A stretch of 64,000 nt of DNA from Branchipolynoe longqiensis (taxonomy: Eukaryota; Annelida; Polychaeta; Phyllodocida; Polynoidae): positions 63,142,917 to 63,206,916 of the forward strand of contig CM059198.1 in NCBI GenBank assembly GCA_030323885.1, in the 5' to 3' direction. Numbering within the stretch: position 1 is the stretch's first letter; each line of letters begins with the position of its first letter. The notes below the pieces were generated by a model. That model saw only the letters and a program-made list of their open reading frames with translations. It was not told the DNA's origin and ran no database searches. A program made the translations under genes and the position numbers. Positions 1 through 10,976 of this stretch are shown here, in pieces.

Positions 1-419
1 GCATTATATGCATATAAGGCTTGAATGACAATGGTAGAGCCCGTAGTACAGGAGGAGGCCGAAGGTGGCACCACCAGTAGCAGCAAGTAGATATAGGAGG
101 TGAATACATCGAGGACAATGGTTGGTAGCTACTGAATAAAAGAATAATAATAATACTAATAATAATAATTCCCTTCCACGCCTTTATACTCGCATAATGC
201 TTATACATCACATATATACATATAATTATATACACATATATGCATATATATATATACATATATATATACATATATATATACACATATATGACCTTAGATG
301 TTGCTAGGACGTAAAACAACAACAAACAAGCAAACAAACATATATACACACATATATACACATATGTACATATATATATATATATATATATAATTATATA
401 TACATATACACTCATATAT
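1..419. repeat. AT-rich flank with TA/TACA microsatellites
   Basis: No gene is seen. Positions 215-290 and 345-415 are TA, TATACA and CATATA microsatellites. Short poly-ATAATA runs lie at 140-170. A SINE tail fragment (289-340) sits between the two microsatellite blocks. Confidence 0.7.
289..340 (+). mobile_element. SINE-A 3' tail fragment
   Basis: Carries only the last part of the main SINE family (SINE-A, defined at 12254-12589): the TGACCTTAGATGTTGCTAGG stretch, then ACGTAAAAC and a CAAACA-type tail. Head and body are missing, so it is a relic. Confidence 0.75.
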
Positions 420-1214
420 GGGTCACTGTCCTGAAAATTGGCCAGAAATGTCACATGGAGAGTTAGAATCTAATATTTGAATATTTTTTTTGCTGCAAAT
501 AAAGGCTGAAAATCTCCTCTTTACATCTAATTAAAAAAATAATTGATGAGATAAAAAGGTGTAGCCCGTGATTAAGCTATGTCATATGGCAGTATCACAT
601 GTGTTGCTCAGATGTAACACATGTTTAGTACACCACAGTCGGCTTAATAAAAATCTAAGCAGAATTAAATAATTTCATACTGAGAAGCATATTAATAATG
701 ATATACAGAAATATGTAATGCTTATATTGATTTTTAAAAAGAAGTAATTCCAGCCATGCTTTATTCACTGAATAATTAGTGTACAATATTTGTGTGGCAT
801 CCAGACACCACTGGTTACATCTGTGACAGAAATTTGTAATGTTATTTCTGAAGACATCAAAGAATTTTCTTTTTAATTTATGCATGCATACATGTTAATA
901 AATGCTTCCTTTTGATTTGGGAACTGTTTTGTTTGATATATCAATCAATGCATTACAAGATGTTAGTAAGGATTCAACCATGTCCCATATGTCATGTTAG
1001 AAATGGCTGACTGTAAAAAGAAATGTTTGGTACAAAAACACTTCATAACTAAAAAGACCAAAGTTGCACATGGTTTATTTTATTTCCTTTATTTATTACA
1101 GCAACTCTGAACATGAATATGAAAAGTATAAGGAAAAAAATAAGTAGGACGTTTTTTTTTTTTTAATGTTTTAAAATCCCATCCCATGCTGACTAGTTTT
1201 CCGGAGAATGACCC
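420..1214. mobile_element. TIR element, 795 bp, ATAT target
   Basis: The left end begins GGGTCACTGTCCTGAAAA. The reverse complement of the right end begins GGGTCATTCTCCGGAAAA. About 19 of the first 25 bases agree. Both ends are flanked by ATAT, which may be a 4-bp target-site duplication, although the surrounding TA microsatellite makes that ambiguous. The interior is AT-rich and has no convincing ORF, so the element is non-autonomous. The 950-bp element at 40957-41906 has similar ends and the same flanks. Confidence 0.6.
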
Positions 1215-1974
1215 ATATATACATATATATATATTTTACCTCGGTAAACAGCCTCAGGCTAGCCTCAGGCTAGGGAGAGGTAAGCACGTCCGGTACCAGC
1301 AATTAGCATATACAACTCACGACTGGATAACGTGTCGTTGGGTTGCTCCGGCAAAATTAGTCTACATACAAGCAAATACGCAGTAAGTATAATAAAAACT
1401 GTGGTTAGCTTAATTATGATGCATTAGAGCATCAATATGGAAAGTTTAGACTTTCGTTGGTCCAATTTGGACGAGTTATTTGGTTATAAACAACCAAGGA
1501 TAGAACACTCGAGTGGGTTTCGCGAAGGAACCAAACCGGTCATTAGCGGTTATGTCAACACCCGGGTCACCGTGTGACTATGGGTAGAGATGTGGGTTTC
1601 GCCCTATCTCATGTGGAAATTCTCTCGTACTCTAATAGAGAGTAATGTTGGAGATGCTCCTGGGTTTCTTTTATAGACTCCCCTAGACAAAACTTTTTCA
1701 GGCGTTTCTCCGAGTTTCGTAGCATTTTCTCCAACTTGTTGACGTAGTAGTCACAGGTGGGAGAAGTGTGCGGAACAGAGGGATGGGCGGGCCGATACAC
1801 TGGTCCCGACCCCGCGTAAGGTTTGGGCTTGACCCACAACCCACGCACAAATTTAGCTTATTACGCCTGTGTTATAACGGTATAAACACGTTCTCTAACA
1901 CCAATAGATGTCCAAATGAGTTTTAAACAACCATATTGTGACATATATATATATACCGGGACTGATCAACAATT
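1215..1974 (+). other. Leader region of the DIRS-type element
   Basis: No coding region is supported. A TA microsatellite (1215-1237) and a tandem pair of CAGCCTCAGGCTAG-like words (1250-1275) come first. About 500 bp of higher-complexity sequence follows and leads into the Gag-like ORF. The phrase GTGGGTTTCGC occurs twice (about 1514 and 1592). I could not locate the left terminal repeat of the retrotransposon, so its left boundary is unknown; it probably lies within this interval. Confidence 0.4.
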
Positions 1975-1989
1975 TTGTTTCAGCTCCCG

Positions 1990-3348
1990 ATGGCCACGAA
2001 GCGGAGTAAGCGCGGTGCAGCAGCAGCCGAGGGGCGTGTTCCGAGTGGAGTGGACGAGGAGTACGACTCCTCACCCGTGTTGTCGGCAGGGCCGTCGACA
2101 CAGCCCCGGGCGCATATCCTCTCCGACCCGGACGAGGACGCAGTGCCTGATGTGCCTGCGCCTCCAGATTGGGAGGCTCGCTTTGCAAGATTGGAAAGCC
2201 ACATCTTGACTGCCAAATCGCCTGTGTCTCGGAAGCGGCGTAGGCCGAGTGTCCAAGAGGATTCATTTGAGGATTTCTTGGACACAGACTCGGCGGTGGA
2301 GCTTAAGGCTCCTCCTCCTCCTTCTCCTAAACGGAGGAAGAAGAAGAAACAGGTGATTTCTTCGGGTGATGAATTCACCAAGGAGCGGGCAGAGACTGGT
2401 TTTCGCAAAAAGCGGAAGACTAAGTCCAAAAAGAAGAAGAGGAAGAGGAAATATTCTTCTTCTGATTCGTCCACTGAGTCTACTTCTACGGAATCAGACT
2501 CAGACACCATATATGAAGGGGTCTATGCGGACATTGGCACTAAAGTGGCTAAGAAGGTGGAGAAGCCAAAGGCTAAGCGGGTTAAAACCACTACGCTTAT
2601 GCGCGAGACCGTGAATGGTCATTTTCGCACGTTCAAACCGGCGGAGGTTATCTCCAAGTTAGGAGATGAGTTAACAGGCATAAAGGGTGTTCCCAACTCC
2701 ATCATTAAAGAAATGGATCGGGATGTCAATATGACGGATGACCGTAAGAAGTTTGAGGATGTGTTGCACACAGTGCATAAGGCAGTGTTGGCTACCCTAA
2801 CAGCTATTGTTCCTGTGGCTAATAGGATGCAGAGTGAAAATAAGTTCTCGTCTTTGGCTAAGACAATGGACAAAGGCATTGCAGTGCTAGCGGCGGCAGG
2901 TAATTACCTGTCGTTTCGAAGATATGAAAATGTCTTCAAGTCAGTTTGCACAGATGCTGGCAAAGAAGTGGCTCGCTCTAAGAAGGTTACCGATAATGAG
3001 GGGAAGGAGTTTACGCTTTATCTTGCTCCAGAGCCGATTAAAGGGAAACCTTTAGATAACACCAAGATGTTTGGCGGTCAACTACAATACCTCTATAAAG
3101 AGGTAGAGACTGCAGCCAAGAGTGGCAAAAACATGGATGGCAAGAAGAAACAGGAAGCTCCTCGTTTCAAAAAGTCACGAGGGGATTTTCGTCCACGACG
3201 GTTCACCAGAGGAACCAGACCGAGTTCAAACTTCGGTCAAGGGTTTCGGGGCCGGGGCGCTCGCCCAGGCTGGACCGACAACACCGCACGGCCAATAGGC
3301 CGAGGGTTCAACTCGTCGAGACCTTTCCCCAGGGGCGGGTCCAAGTAG
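1990..3348 (+). CDS. gag: Gag-like ORF1 of a DIRS-type retrotransposon
   Basis: An uninterrupted frame of about 452 codons. The frame opens at 1975, but the first good start is ATG at 1990 (MATKRSKRG). The N-terminal half is low-complexity and highly charged: acidic/serine stretches and lysine/arginine-rich blocks (KRRKKKKQ, KKRKTKSKKKKRKRK) that could act as nuclear localisation signals. The middle (about residues 190-380) is an ordinary globular-looking domain. The C-terminus is an RG-rich tail (RGDFRPRRF, FRGRGARPG, IGRGFNSSRP), typical of nucleic-acid binding. No CCHC zinc knuckle is visible, which fits DIRS elements. It is called Gag-like from its position directly upstream of the RT ORF, which it overlaps, not from motif identity. 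The frame is free of stops, so the insertion may be fairly young. Confidence 0.75.
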   Translation: MATKRSKRGAAAAEGRVPSGVDEEYDSSPVLSAGPSTQPRAHILSDPDEDAVPDVPAPPDWEARFARLESHILTAKSPVSRKRRRPSVQEDSFEDFLDTDSAVELKAPPPPSPKRRKKKKQVISSGDEFTKERAETGFRKKRKTKSKKKKRKRKYSSSDSSTESTSTESDSDTIYEGVYADIGTKVAKKVEKPKAKRVKTTTLMRETVNGHFRTFKPAEVISKLGDELTGIKGVPNSIIKEMDRDVNMTDDRKKFEDVLHTVHKAVLATLTAIVPVANRMQSENKFSSLAKTMDKGIAVLAAAGNYLSFRRYENVFKSVCTDAGKEVARSKKVTDNEGKEFTLYLAPEPIKGKPLDNTKMFGGQLQYLYKEVETAAKSGKNMDGKKKQEAPRFKKSRGDFRPRRFTRGTRPSSNFGQGFRGRGARPGWTDNTARPIGRGFNSSRPFPRGGSK

Positions 3349-5264
3349 AGGTCCAAACACAAACTTTACAAGTCCCTGAAGCCTCTAAAAACACACAAAC
3401 TGTAAGCAACTTTGTGGCTGGTAATATTAGTAATCATATTTCTGAGTGGCACAAAATTACTAGTGACCAAGAAATTATAGAAATAGTTAGGGGTGTTCAC
3501 ATTCCCTTTACACAAATTCCTGTACAAAGTATAATACCTTTTCCATATAACATTCAACCAGTTGAACGAGACGCACTAACTAAACAGGTACATAAATTCT
3601 TTGAGAAAGGAATTATACAAAAAGTGACACACTGTTCAGGACAGTTTATTTCAAACATTTTCTCGAGACCGAAGCCTAATGGTGATGTTCGAATGATCCT
3701 GGATTTAACAATCCTTAATAAAAGGGTGGAATATCGACATTTTAAAATGTTCTCTCTAGATACGGCACGAGATCTGATTACACCAGATGCGTGGATGGCT
3801 AGTGTTGATTTACAGGATGCATATTATACGCTTCCCATAATGGAACAATACCGAAAATTTCTTCGATTTATTTGGGATAACCAACTCTATGAGTTTACCT
3901 GCATGCCGAATGGCTTAGCTTGTGCGCCACGTTTATTTACTAAATTGCTTAAGCCTGTTTTCTCGGTAATGGCGAGGAAGGGTCACATAATGTTTCCTTA
4001 CATAGATGATTCTTTTATTATAGCATCAACACAAATTGGTTGTGTGAATGCAGTTTTGGATTTATGTGCATTACTCACTAAATTGGGGTTTTATGTACAT
4101 CAACAAAAGTCAGTGTTTAAACCAACAAAACAACTCAAATGTTTAGGGTTTATTCTGGATACACAGTCCCTTACAGTGTCGATAACAGAACAAAAACTAA
4201 TTAAGTTTATGACTACAGCGACTCAGCTTATTAAGTTATCAAAGCCAAAAATTAGACAGGTTGCTGTTCTTATTGGCATAATGACCTCATATGCACCTGC
4301 TGTGTTATATGGGAAGGCCCATATTAAGTCGCTAGAAATAGATAAAAATTTAGCGTTAACACGAACTAAAGGCAATTTTGAGCGAAAGATGTTTATTTCG
4401 CAAGAAGGGTTACAGGATATTGGATGGTGGATGCAACATATAGCAAGTTCACCAAATCCAATCCGCATGGCGGAACCTAATACAGTAATTACTACTGATG
4501 CTTCGTTAGAAGGTTGGGGAGCTCATCGAGATGGGGTCACAACAGGAGGTAGATGGCTTGATGATGAAAAATCAGACTATATTAATGCACTAGAATTGCG
4601 TGCTATTTATCTGGGCTTACGTAGTTTAGTAAAGATAAATAAATCACAGGTTAGAATACTAACTGATAATACTACTGCCATGGCATATATTCGTAACATG
4701 GGTGGAACCAAATCAAAGTCTTGCAATCAGTTATCTAAACTGATTTGGAACTGGGCACAGGCTCAACAAGTCTGGCTGACTGTAGCGCATATTCCAGGGT
4801 CACAAAATACACTTGCAGATTATAAAAGTAGAAATTTCCATGACCATTTAGAGTGGTCTCTCTCTACACATTTGTTTAACTTCGTTTGTGAAAAATGGGG
4901 TACACCTGAAGTTGACTTATTTGCATCACGAAATAATAACAAGTTACCCTGTTATGTTTCTTGGCATCCTGAACCGGATGCTTGGAAAGTAGATGCGTTT
5001 GCTATTACCTGGGAAAATAATTATTTTTATATTTTCCCACCATTTAGCATTATCAGCCGAGTAGTGAGAAAAATCGGCTTGGAAGGGACACATGCGATAC
5101 TGGTGGTGCCCGATTGGGACACGCAACCTTGGCTGCCAGCAGTTTCACAACTGGCAAAAGATCGTATACGATTCCCAAGAAAACTCGGGAATCTGACGCA
5201 CCACGGACCGCTAGTGGTTCACGGCGACGTGTCAACGACGCCCCTATTGGCATTCCTTTTCTAA
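3099..5264 (+). CDS. pol: Reverse transcriptase-RNase H ORF2 of a DIRS-type element
   Basis: The frame is open from just after a TAA near 3096 to 5264 and overlaps the Gag ORF by about 250 nt in the -1 frame. No ATG is evident at its beginning; the earliest start-like codon in this frame that I noted is GTG at 3414. Residue numbers here count from 3414. The RT domain has the SVDLQDAYYTLPI motif (Asp132) and the catalytic YIDD box (196-199). RNase H follows with TTDASLEGWGA (Asp362), Glu394 in ALELRA, Asp418 in ILTDNTT and Asp469 in LADYKSR. The C-terminal part (VDLFASRNNNKLPCYVSWHP...) matches the region that follows RNase H in DIRS/Ngaro-like elements. No stops or frameshifts are seen, and all expected catalytic residues are present. 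The start may depend on frameshifting or re-initiation. Confidence 0.88.
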   Translation, partial: RGRDCSQEWQKHGWQEETGSSSFQKVTRGFSSTTVHQRNQTEFKLRSRVSGPGRSPRLDRQHRTANRPRVQLVETFPQGRVQVEVQTQTLQVPEASKNTQTVSNFVAGNISNHISEWHKITSDQEIIEIVRGVHIPFTQIPVQSIIPFPYNIQPVERDALTKQVHKFFEKGIIQKVTHCSGQFISNIFSRPKPNGDVRMILDLTILNKRVEYRHFKMFSLDTARDLITPDAWMASVDLQDAYYTLPIMEQYRKFLRFIWDNQLYEFTCMPNGLACAPRLFTKLLKPVFSVMARKGHIMFPYIDDSFIIASTQIGCVNAVLDLCALLTKLGFYVHQQKSVFKPTKQLKCLGFILDTQSLTVSITEQKLIKFMTTATQLIKLSKPKIRQVAVLIGIMTSYAPAVLYGKAHIKSLEIDKNLALTRTKGNFERKMFISQEGLQDIGWWMQHIASSPNPIRMAEPNTVITTDASLEGWGAHRDGVTTGGRWLDDEKSDYINALELRAIYLGLRSLVKINKSQVRILTDNTTAMAYIRNMGGTKSKSCNQLSKLIWNWAQAQQVWLTVAHIPGSQNTLADYKSRNFHDHLEWSLSTHLFNFVCEKWGTPEVDLFASRNNNKLPCYVSWHPEPDAWKVDAFAITWENNYFYIFPPFSIISRVVRKIGLEGTHAILVVPDWDTQPWLPAVSQLAKDRIRFPRKLGNLTHHGPLVVHGDVSTTPLLAFLF

Positions 5265-5631
5265 GGAAGCAGCTACAGCAATTTGGATTGGACAGAATTA
5301 CTGAGGATAGGATAGTATCGGATGCCTGGAGGCCAGGAACTGTCAAAATGTATACAACCTATTTAAAGAAATGGGGTGTACATTGTTTGTTAATGAAAGT
5401 TAAACCAACAAATCCAAAGATTTCACAAGTAGCTCGGTTTCTTCGTTCTCTAGAGGATGAAGGACTTTCCTTTGGATCGATTAATGCGGCGAGGTGTGCG
5501 TTATCAATTATATTACCTAGAATTGATGGCGAAACAGTTGGAAAACATTATGTTATTTGTTATTTACTTCGTTCAATTTATCAAAGGAATCCTCCAAAAC
5601 CAAAGTATAGTCGGTTTTGGGATGTTTCTAA
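5114..5631 (+). CDS. Tyrosine recombinase ORF3, N-terminal part, cut by a gap
   Basis: This frame begins inside the end of the RT ORF, an overlap of about 150 nt that is usual for DIRS elements, and runs open to the N gap at 5632. The first in-frame start-like codon noted is TTG at 5114. After a short basic linker it encodes what looks like the SAM-like core-binding domain of a DIRS recombinase: VSDAWRPGTVKMYTTYLKKW, then VARFLRSLEDEGLSFGSINA. The catalytic domain (Arg-His-Arg-Tyr) would lie in or beyond the gap. Sequence after the gap (6130 on) is CA-rich and not coding, so the 3' part of the element is either unassembled or missing. The assignment rests on position, overlap and core-binding-like sequence. 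Confidence 0.7.
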
Positions 5632-6129
5632 NNNNNNNNNNNNNNNNNNNNNNNNNNNNNNNNNNNNNNNNNNNNNNNNNNNNNNNNNNNNNNNNNNNNN
5701 NNNNNNNNNNNNNNNNNNNNNNNNNNNNNNNNNNNNNNNNNNNNNNNNNNNNNNNNNNNNNNNNNNNNNNNNNNNNNNNNNNNNNNNNNNNNNNNNNNNN
5801 NNNNNNNNNNNNNNNNNNNNNNNNNNNNNNNNNNNNNNNNNNNNNNNNNNNNNNNNNNNNNNNNNNNNNNNNNNNNNNNNNNNNNNNNNNNNNNNNNNNN
5901 NNNNNNNNNNNNNNNNNNNNNNNNNNNNNNNNNNNNNNNNNNNNNNNNNNNNNNNNNNNNNNNNNNNNNNNNNNNNNNNNNNNNNNNNNNNNNNNNNNNN
6001 NNNNNNNNNNNNNNNNNNNNNNNNNNNNNNNNNNNNNNNNNNNNNNNNNNNNNNNNNNNNNNNNNNNNNNNNNNNNNNNNNNNNNNNNNNNNNNNNNNNN
6101 NNNNNNNNNNNNNNNNNNNNNNNNNNNNN
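5632..6129. other. Assembly gap (about 500 N)
   Basis: A run of N interrupts the recombinase ORF. The length is close to that of the other two gaps, so it is probably a placeholder and not a measured distance. Confidence 0.95.
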
Positions 6130-6204
6130 GCACTCTCCCACACCCACCCATCCACACTCTTCCACACCCAACCCTCCGCACTCTCACATTCACATTCACA
6201 CGTA

Positions 6205-6240
<36 letters not shown>
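6130..6240. repeat. CA-rich microsatellite at the gap edge
   Basis: CCCACA/CACAC-rich sequence ends in a pure (CA)n run at about 6210-6240. This probably explains why the assembly broke here. Confidence 0.85.
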
Positions 6241-6242
<2 letters not shown>

Positions 6243-6495
6243 ACCTGGTACGTGTGCACTGGTTCCCTTGCCCCATTGTTCTCACCTGGTCCCTTCAGTG
6301 TGACACGTAGCGCCGCGTCACGCCAATTTAATCGAACCAAGTCCTTGAAATATCCACTGGTGACGTCACGACCATGCCGTCACGTCGTACTCACCACCGG
6401 CAATGCTGAGGCTACTTAATGGAGTTTTTTTGTGTTTTTTTGTTTGTTTTATTGTAGTGAAAAAAAATACCTTCGTTGATTAAGTGTTGTGGTGT

Positions 6496-6805
6496 TCTCG
6501 GTGGCACAGTGGTTTGAGTATCTGACGTTTTTCTAGGTCAGACTCCTAATCTGAAGGTTGATGGTTCGACTCCCCATGCCAGCACCTCTACCAATTCCAC
6601 TGCTGTGTATAACTTACACTTACAGTGTCATTAAAGGCCAGTTGCTCTCATACCATGTCTTTGTGTTGTGGGAGGTTAAAAATCCCTTGTGCCGGTAAAA
6701 GTGTACACTCGAGCTTTCTATCGACCAACTGTCTAATGGTGAAAACAAGACTATTTAGATGTATCCTTCTTTAGAGGAAGTATACATCTTCAATAAAAAA
6801 AAAAG
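6496..6805 (+). mobile_element. tRNA-derived SINE of a different family, poly(A) tail
   Basis: The head holds an A-box-like TGGCACAGTGG and a perfect B box, GGTTCGACTCC, so it could be transcribed by Pol III. The body is unlike SINE-A. The 3' end is AATAAAAAAAAAA. GTTCT lies just before the head and just after the A-tail, a possible short target-site duplication. It is the only copy of this family in the window. Confidence 0.7.
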
Positions 6806-6859
6806 TTCTATTTCACTTTGGGAAAGTCCTCATTCCACGCTTTTACACTCTGCGTAAAA

Positions 6860-9398
6860 ATATTGGTTAAACGGAAATTGACAGAATACAAGTTAAACAG
6901 CTTAAATGGAAATGGACAGAATACAAGTTAAACAGTTTAAACGGAAATGGGCAGAATACAAGTTAAACAGTTTAAACGGAAATGGGCAGAATACAAGTTA
7001 AACAGCTTAAATGGAAATGGGCAGAATACAAGTTAAACAGCTTAAATGGAAATGGACAGAATACAACTTAAACAGGTTAAATGGAAATGGACATGATACA
7101 AGTTAAACAGTTTAAACGGAAATGGACAGAATACAAGTTAAACAGCTTAAATGGAAATGGACAGAATACAAGGTAAACAGCTTAAATGGAAATGGACAGA
7201 ATACAAGTTAAACAGTTTAAATGGAAATGGACAGAATACAAGTTAAACAGCTTAAATGGAAATGGGCAGAATACAAGTTAAACAGCTTAAACGGAAATGG
7301 ACAGAATACAAGTTAAACAGCTTAAATGGAAATGGGCAGAATACAAGTTAAACAGCTTAAATGGAAATGGGCAGAATACAAGTTAAACAGCTTAAATGCA
7401 AATGGACAGAATACAAGTTAAACAGCTTAAATGGAAATGGACATGATACAAGTTAAACAGTTTAAACGGAAATTGACAGAATACAAGTTAAACAGCTTAA
7501 ATGGAAATGGACAGAATACAACTTAAACAGCTTAAATGGAAATGGACCTGATACAAGTTAAACAGTTTAAACGGAAATGGACAGAATACAAGTTAAACAG
7601 CTTAAATGGAAATGGGCAGAATACAAGTTAAACAGCTTAAATGGAAATGGACAGAATACAAGTTAAACAGCTTAAATGGAAATGGGCAGAATACAAGTTA
7701 AACAGCTTAAATGGAAATGGGCAGAATACAAGTTAAACAGCTTAAATGGAAATGGACAGAATACAAGTTAAACAGTTTAAATGGAAATGGACAGAATACA
7801 AGTTAAACAGCTTAAACGGAAATGGACAGAATACAAGTTAAACAGCTTAAATGGAAATGGACAGAATACAAGTTAAACAGCTTAAATGGAAATGGGCAGA
7901 ATACAAGTTAAACAGCTTAAATGGAAATGGGCAGAATACAAGTTAAACAGCTTAAATGGAAATGGGCAGAATACAAGTTAAACAGCTTAAATGGAAATGG
8001 GCAGAATACAAGTTAAACAGCTTAAGTGGAAATGGGCAGAATACAAGTTAAACAGCTTAAATGGAAATGGGCAGAATACAAGTTAAACAGCTTAAATGGA
8101 AATGGGCAGAATACAAGTTAAACAGCTTAAATGGAAATGGACAGAATACAAGTTAAACAGCTTAAATGGAAATGGACAGAATACAAGTTAAACAGCTTAA
8201 ATGGAAATGGACAGAATACAAGTTAAACAGCTTAAATGGAAATGGGCAGAATACAAGTTAAACATTAAATGGAAATGGACAGAATACAAGTTAAACAGCT
8301 TAAAGAAATGGACAGAAACAAGTAAACAGCTAAATGGAAATGACAGAAACAAGTAAACAGCTTAAATGGAAATGGACAAATACAAGTTAAACAGCTTAAA
8401 TGGAAATGGACAAATACAAGTTAAACAGCTTAAATGGAAATGGGCAGAATAAAAGTTAAACAGCTTAATGGAAAGGCAGAATACAAGTTAAACACTTAAA
8501 TGGATGGCAAATACAAGTTAAACATTAAAGGAAATCAGAAAACAGTTAAACAGCTTAAATGGAAATGGCAGAATACAAGTAAACACAAAAACAAAAAAAA
8601 CACAATGGAAATGGGCAGAATACATGTTAAACAGCTTAAATGGAAAGGCAAATACAAGTTAAACAGCTTAAATGGAAATGGGCAGAATACAAGTTAAACA
8701 GCTTAAATGGAAATGGGCAGAATACAAGTTAAACAGCTTAAATGGAAATGGACAGAATACAAGTTAAACAGTTTAAATGGAAATGGACAGAATACAAGTT
8801 AAACAGCTTAAACGGAAATGGACAGAATACAAGTTAAACAGCTTAATGGAAATGGACAGAATACAAGTTAAACAGTTTAAACGGAAATGGGCAGAATACA
8901 AGTTAAACAGTTTAAACGGAAATGGACAGAATACAAGTTAAACAGGTTAAATGGAAATGGACAGAATACAAGTTAAACAGCTTAAATGGAAATGGACAGA
9001 ATACAAGTTAAACAGCTTAAATGGAAATGGACATGATACAAGTTAAACAGTTTAAATGGAAATGGGCAGAATACAAGTTAAACAGCTTAAATGGAAATGG
9101 GCAGAATACAAGTTAAACAGCTTAAATGGAAATGGACATGATACAAGTTAAACAGTTTAAACGGAAATGGGCAGAATACAAGTTAAACAGCTTAAATGGA
9201 AATGGGCAGAATACAAGTTAAACAGCTCGAACGGAAATGGACAGAATACAAGTTAAACAGCTTAAATGGAAATGGGCAGAATACAAGTTAAACAGCTTAA
9301 ATGGAAATGGACAGAATACAAGTTAAACAGCTTAAACAGAAATGGACAGAATACAAGTTAAACAGCTTGAACGGAAATGGACAGAATACAAGTTAAAC
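6860..9398. repeat. 35-bp minisatellite, about 72 copies
   Basis: A tandem array with the unit ACAGAATACAAGTTAAACAG + CTTAAATGGAAATGG. The spacing of identical words is 35 bp through most of the array. Variants alternate ATGGACAG with ATGGGCAG, and CTTAAATGG with TTTAAACGG. Units between about 8255 and 8660 have lost many single bases. The only ORF here (8500-8697) is a by-product of those losses. Confidence 0.95.
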
Positions 9399-9399
9399 A

Positions 9400-9476
9400 C
9401 TTCCCGCTGTGAATATGGCATTTGCTGCTGACATGGCATAAGACAACCACCAATCAATCAGTCAATCATCAATCAC
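9400..9476 (+). mobile_element. 3' end of a retroelement with (AATC)n tail
   Basis: The phrase GTGAATATGGC...GCTGCTGACATGGC...AACCACC is followed by an AATCAATC tail. The same 3' end occurs at 56015-56100 and, inverted, at 57738-57815. A shared end followed by a simple-repeat tail is what SINE or LINE 3' termini look like. The body was not identified. Confidence 0.6.
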
Positions 9477-9728
9477 TGCACTTTCTCATATCCTAGGAAT
9501 GCAGAATGCCAGGCTAGACAACAATAAGTATACATTCAGTAGATTTCAGCATTGTTTGATCAATGGTCATTTCATGCTTGATCTATGCTACTTGCTCAAT
9601 CGTTGACAGGATTACAAAAGTAGCCACTAACATATCCTCAAAAGTGGTCATACATTATGTGCGCTGATATACGAACCCTATGTACTGTACAGTGCACTGT
9701 ATTAACAGCTCACCCATCACACCTGAGG

Positions 9729-10068
9729 ACCGGACGGGATGGCCAAATGAGTTGAGCGTCCGTCTCCCATTTTGGTAGATCGTGGGATTGCAACTCACAT
9801 GTTCAAACCCTGGTCGAGTCAAACCAATGAGTTAAAAATTGATGCTTGTCACTTCCTAGCCAGGTGCTTGGCATTATTAGGATAGGGCAAGGACTGGTTG
9901 CCTCACTGTCAGGATAATGTGACTGAGTGAGATATCAGGTCATGGTGCTGGCAGCTTGGTCTCCCAGAGGGGCAGCACTATAAAGTTGCCAAGAGAGTGC
10001 ACTGTCACAAGTCGATACCCATTTTGATATGACCTTAGATGTTGCTAGGACATAAAACAACAAACAAA
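9729..10068 (+). mobile_element. SINE-A copy, full length
   Basis: The head starts CCGGACGGGATGGCC and the tail ends in ACAAACAAACA. The B box is degenerate (GTTCAAACCC). Directly after it (10069-10128), the last 55 bp of the SINE recurs with different substitutions (ATGTTGCCATTACGTAAAAC), a second independent tail. Confidence 0.9.
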
Positions 10069-10319
10069 CACAAGTCGGTATCCGTTGTGATATGACCTTG
10101 GATGTTGCCATTACGTAAAACCCCAGGAACCAACCAATGCACACCTGCGCAGTTCACCTGTAGAAACCATGTAATTTAGTTCACTGAAAGATGGCCGCGC
10201 TTCGCTCAGCCAACTGAAACAATTGCGGGTAAAGTCGATCCTAAAATGAAATAAAAATGGGAAAAGTGGGTCATGTAAGTAAGCCTACACGCAGCACTGT
10301 AAAGGACGTGACAAATGGC

Positions 10320-10960
10320 TGACCAAACAGGTGTTTGGTGTAATGGGCGGGTAGGCTGGATTATAGTGACACTGCTGCATAAAGCTGACATTCCATTAGT
10401 GTTTGTTGTAATGGGTGGGTAGACTGGATTATAGTGACTCCCCTGCTTAAAATCTGGCATTCCATTAGTGTTTGGTGTAATGGGTGGGTAGACTGGATTA
10501 TATTGACTCTACTGCTTAAGTTAAAGCTGGCATTCCATTAGTGGTTTGTGTACTGGATTATATTGACTCTGCTGCATAAAGCTGAGATTCCATTATTGTT
10601 TGTTGAAATGGGTGGGTAGACTGGATTATATTGACACTGCTGCATAAAGCTGACATTCCATTAGTGTTGTAATGGGCGGGTAGACTGGATTATAGTGACT
10701 CTGCTGGATAAAGCAGACATTCCATTAGTGTTTGTTGTAATGGGCGGGTAGACTGGATTATATTGACTCCCCTGCTTAAAAGCTGGCATTCCATTAGTGT
10801 TTAGTGTAATGGGCCGGTAGACTGGATTATAGTGACACTCCTGTTTAAAGCTGGCATTCCATTAGTATGTATACTAGTGATTGGCACAATGGTTGGGTAG
10901 ACAAATTATATTGGCAGTGCTGCATAAAGCTGACATTCCATTAGTATATATACTTGTAGT
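10320..10960. repeat. 70-bp minisatellite, about 9 copies
   Basis: Repeats of GACATTCCATTAGTGTTTG...GGGTAGACTGGATTATA at intervals of 69-73 bp, with moderate divergence and small indels. Nothing in it looks coding. Confidence 0.9.
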
Positions 10961-10976
10961 GTCCAGAATTTTTTAA

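Larger units (their letters stand above)
1215..5631 (+). mobile_element. DIRS-type tyrosine-recombinase retrotransposon, 3' end missing
   Basis: The order Gag-like ORF, RT/RNase H and recombinase N-terminus, with each ORF overlapping the next, is diagnostic of the DIRS order. These elements integrate with a tyrosine recombinase rather than a DDE integrase. All three frames are open in the visible part. The terminal repeats needed to separate DIRS1-like from Ngaro- or PAT-like types were not found, because the right end falls in the gap. The left coordinate is provisional. Confidence 0.82.

Noticed and set aside
1980..2510. 176-codon ORF antisense to the Gag-like ORF
   Set aside because: Shadow frame of a low-complexity, lysine/glutamate-rich coding strand.
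6860..9398. CRISPR-like array with 35-bp periodicity
   Set aside because: Repeats are contiguous with no unique spacers and show gradual variation; this is a eukaryotic minisatellite.
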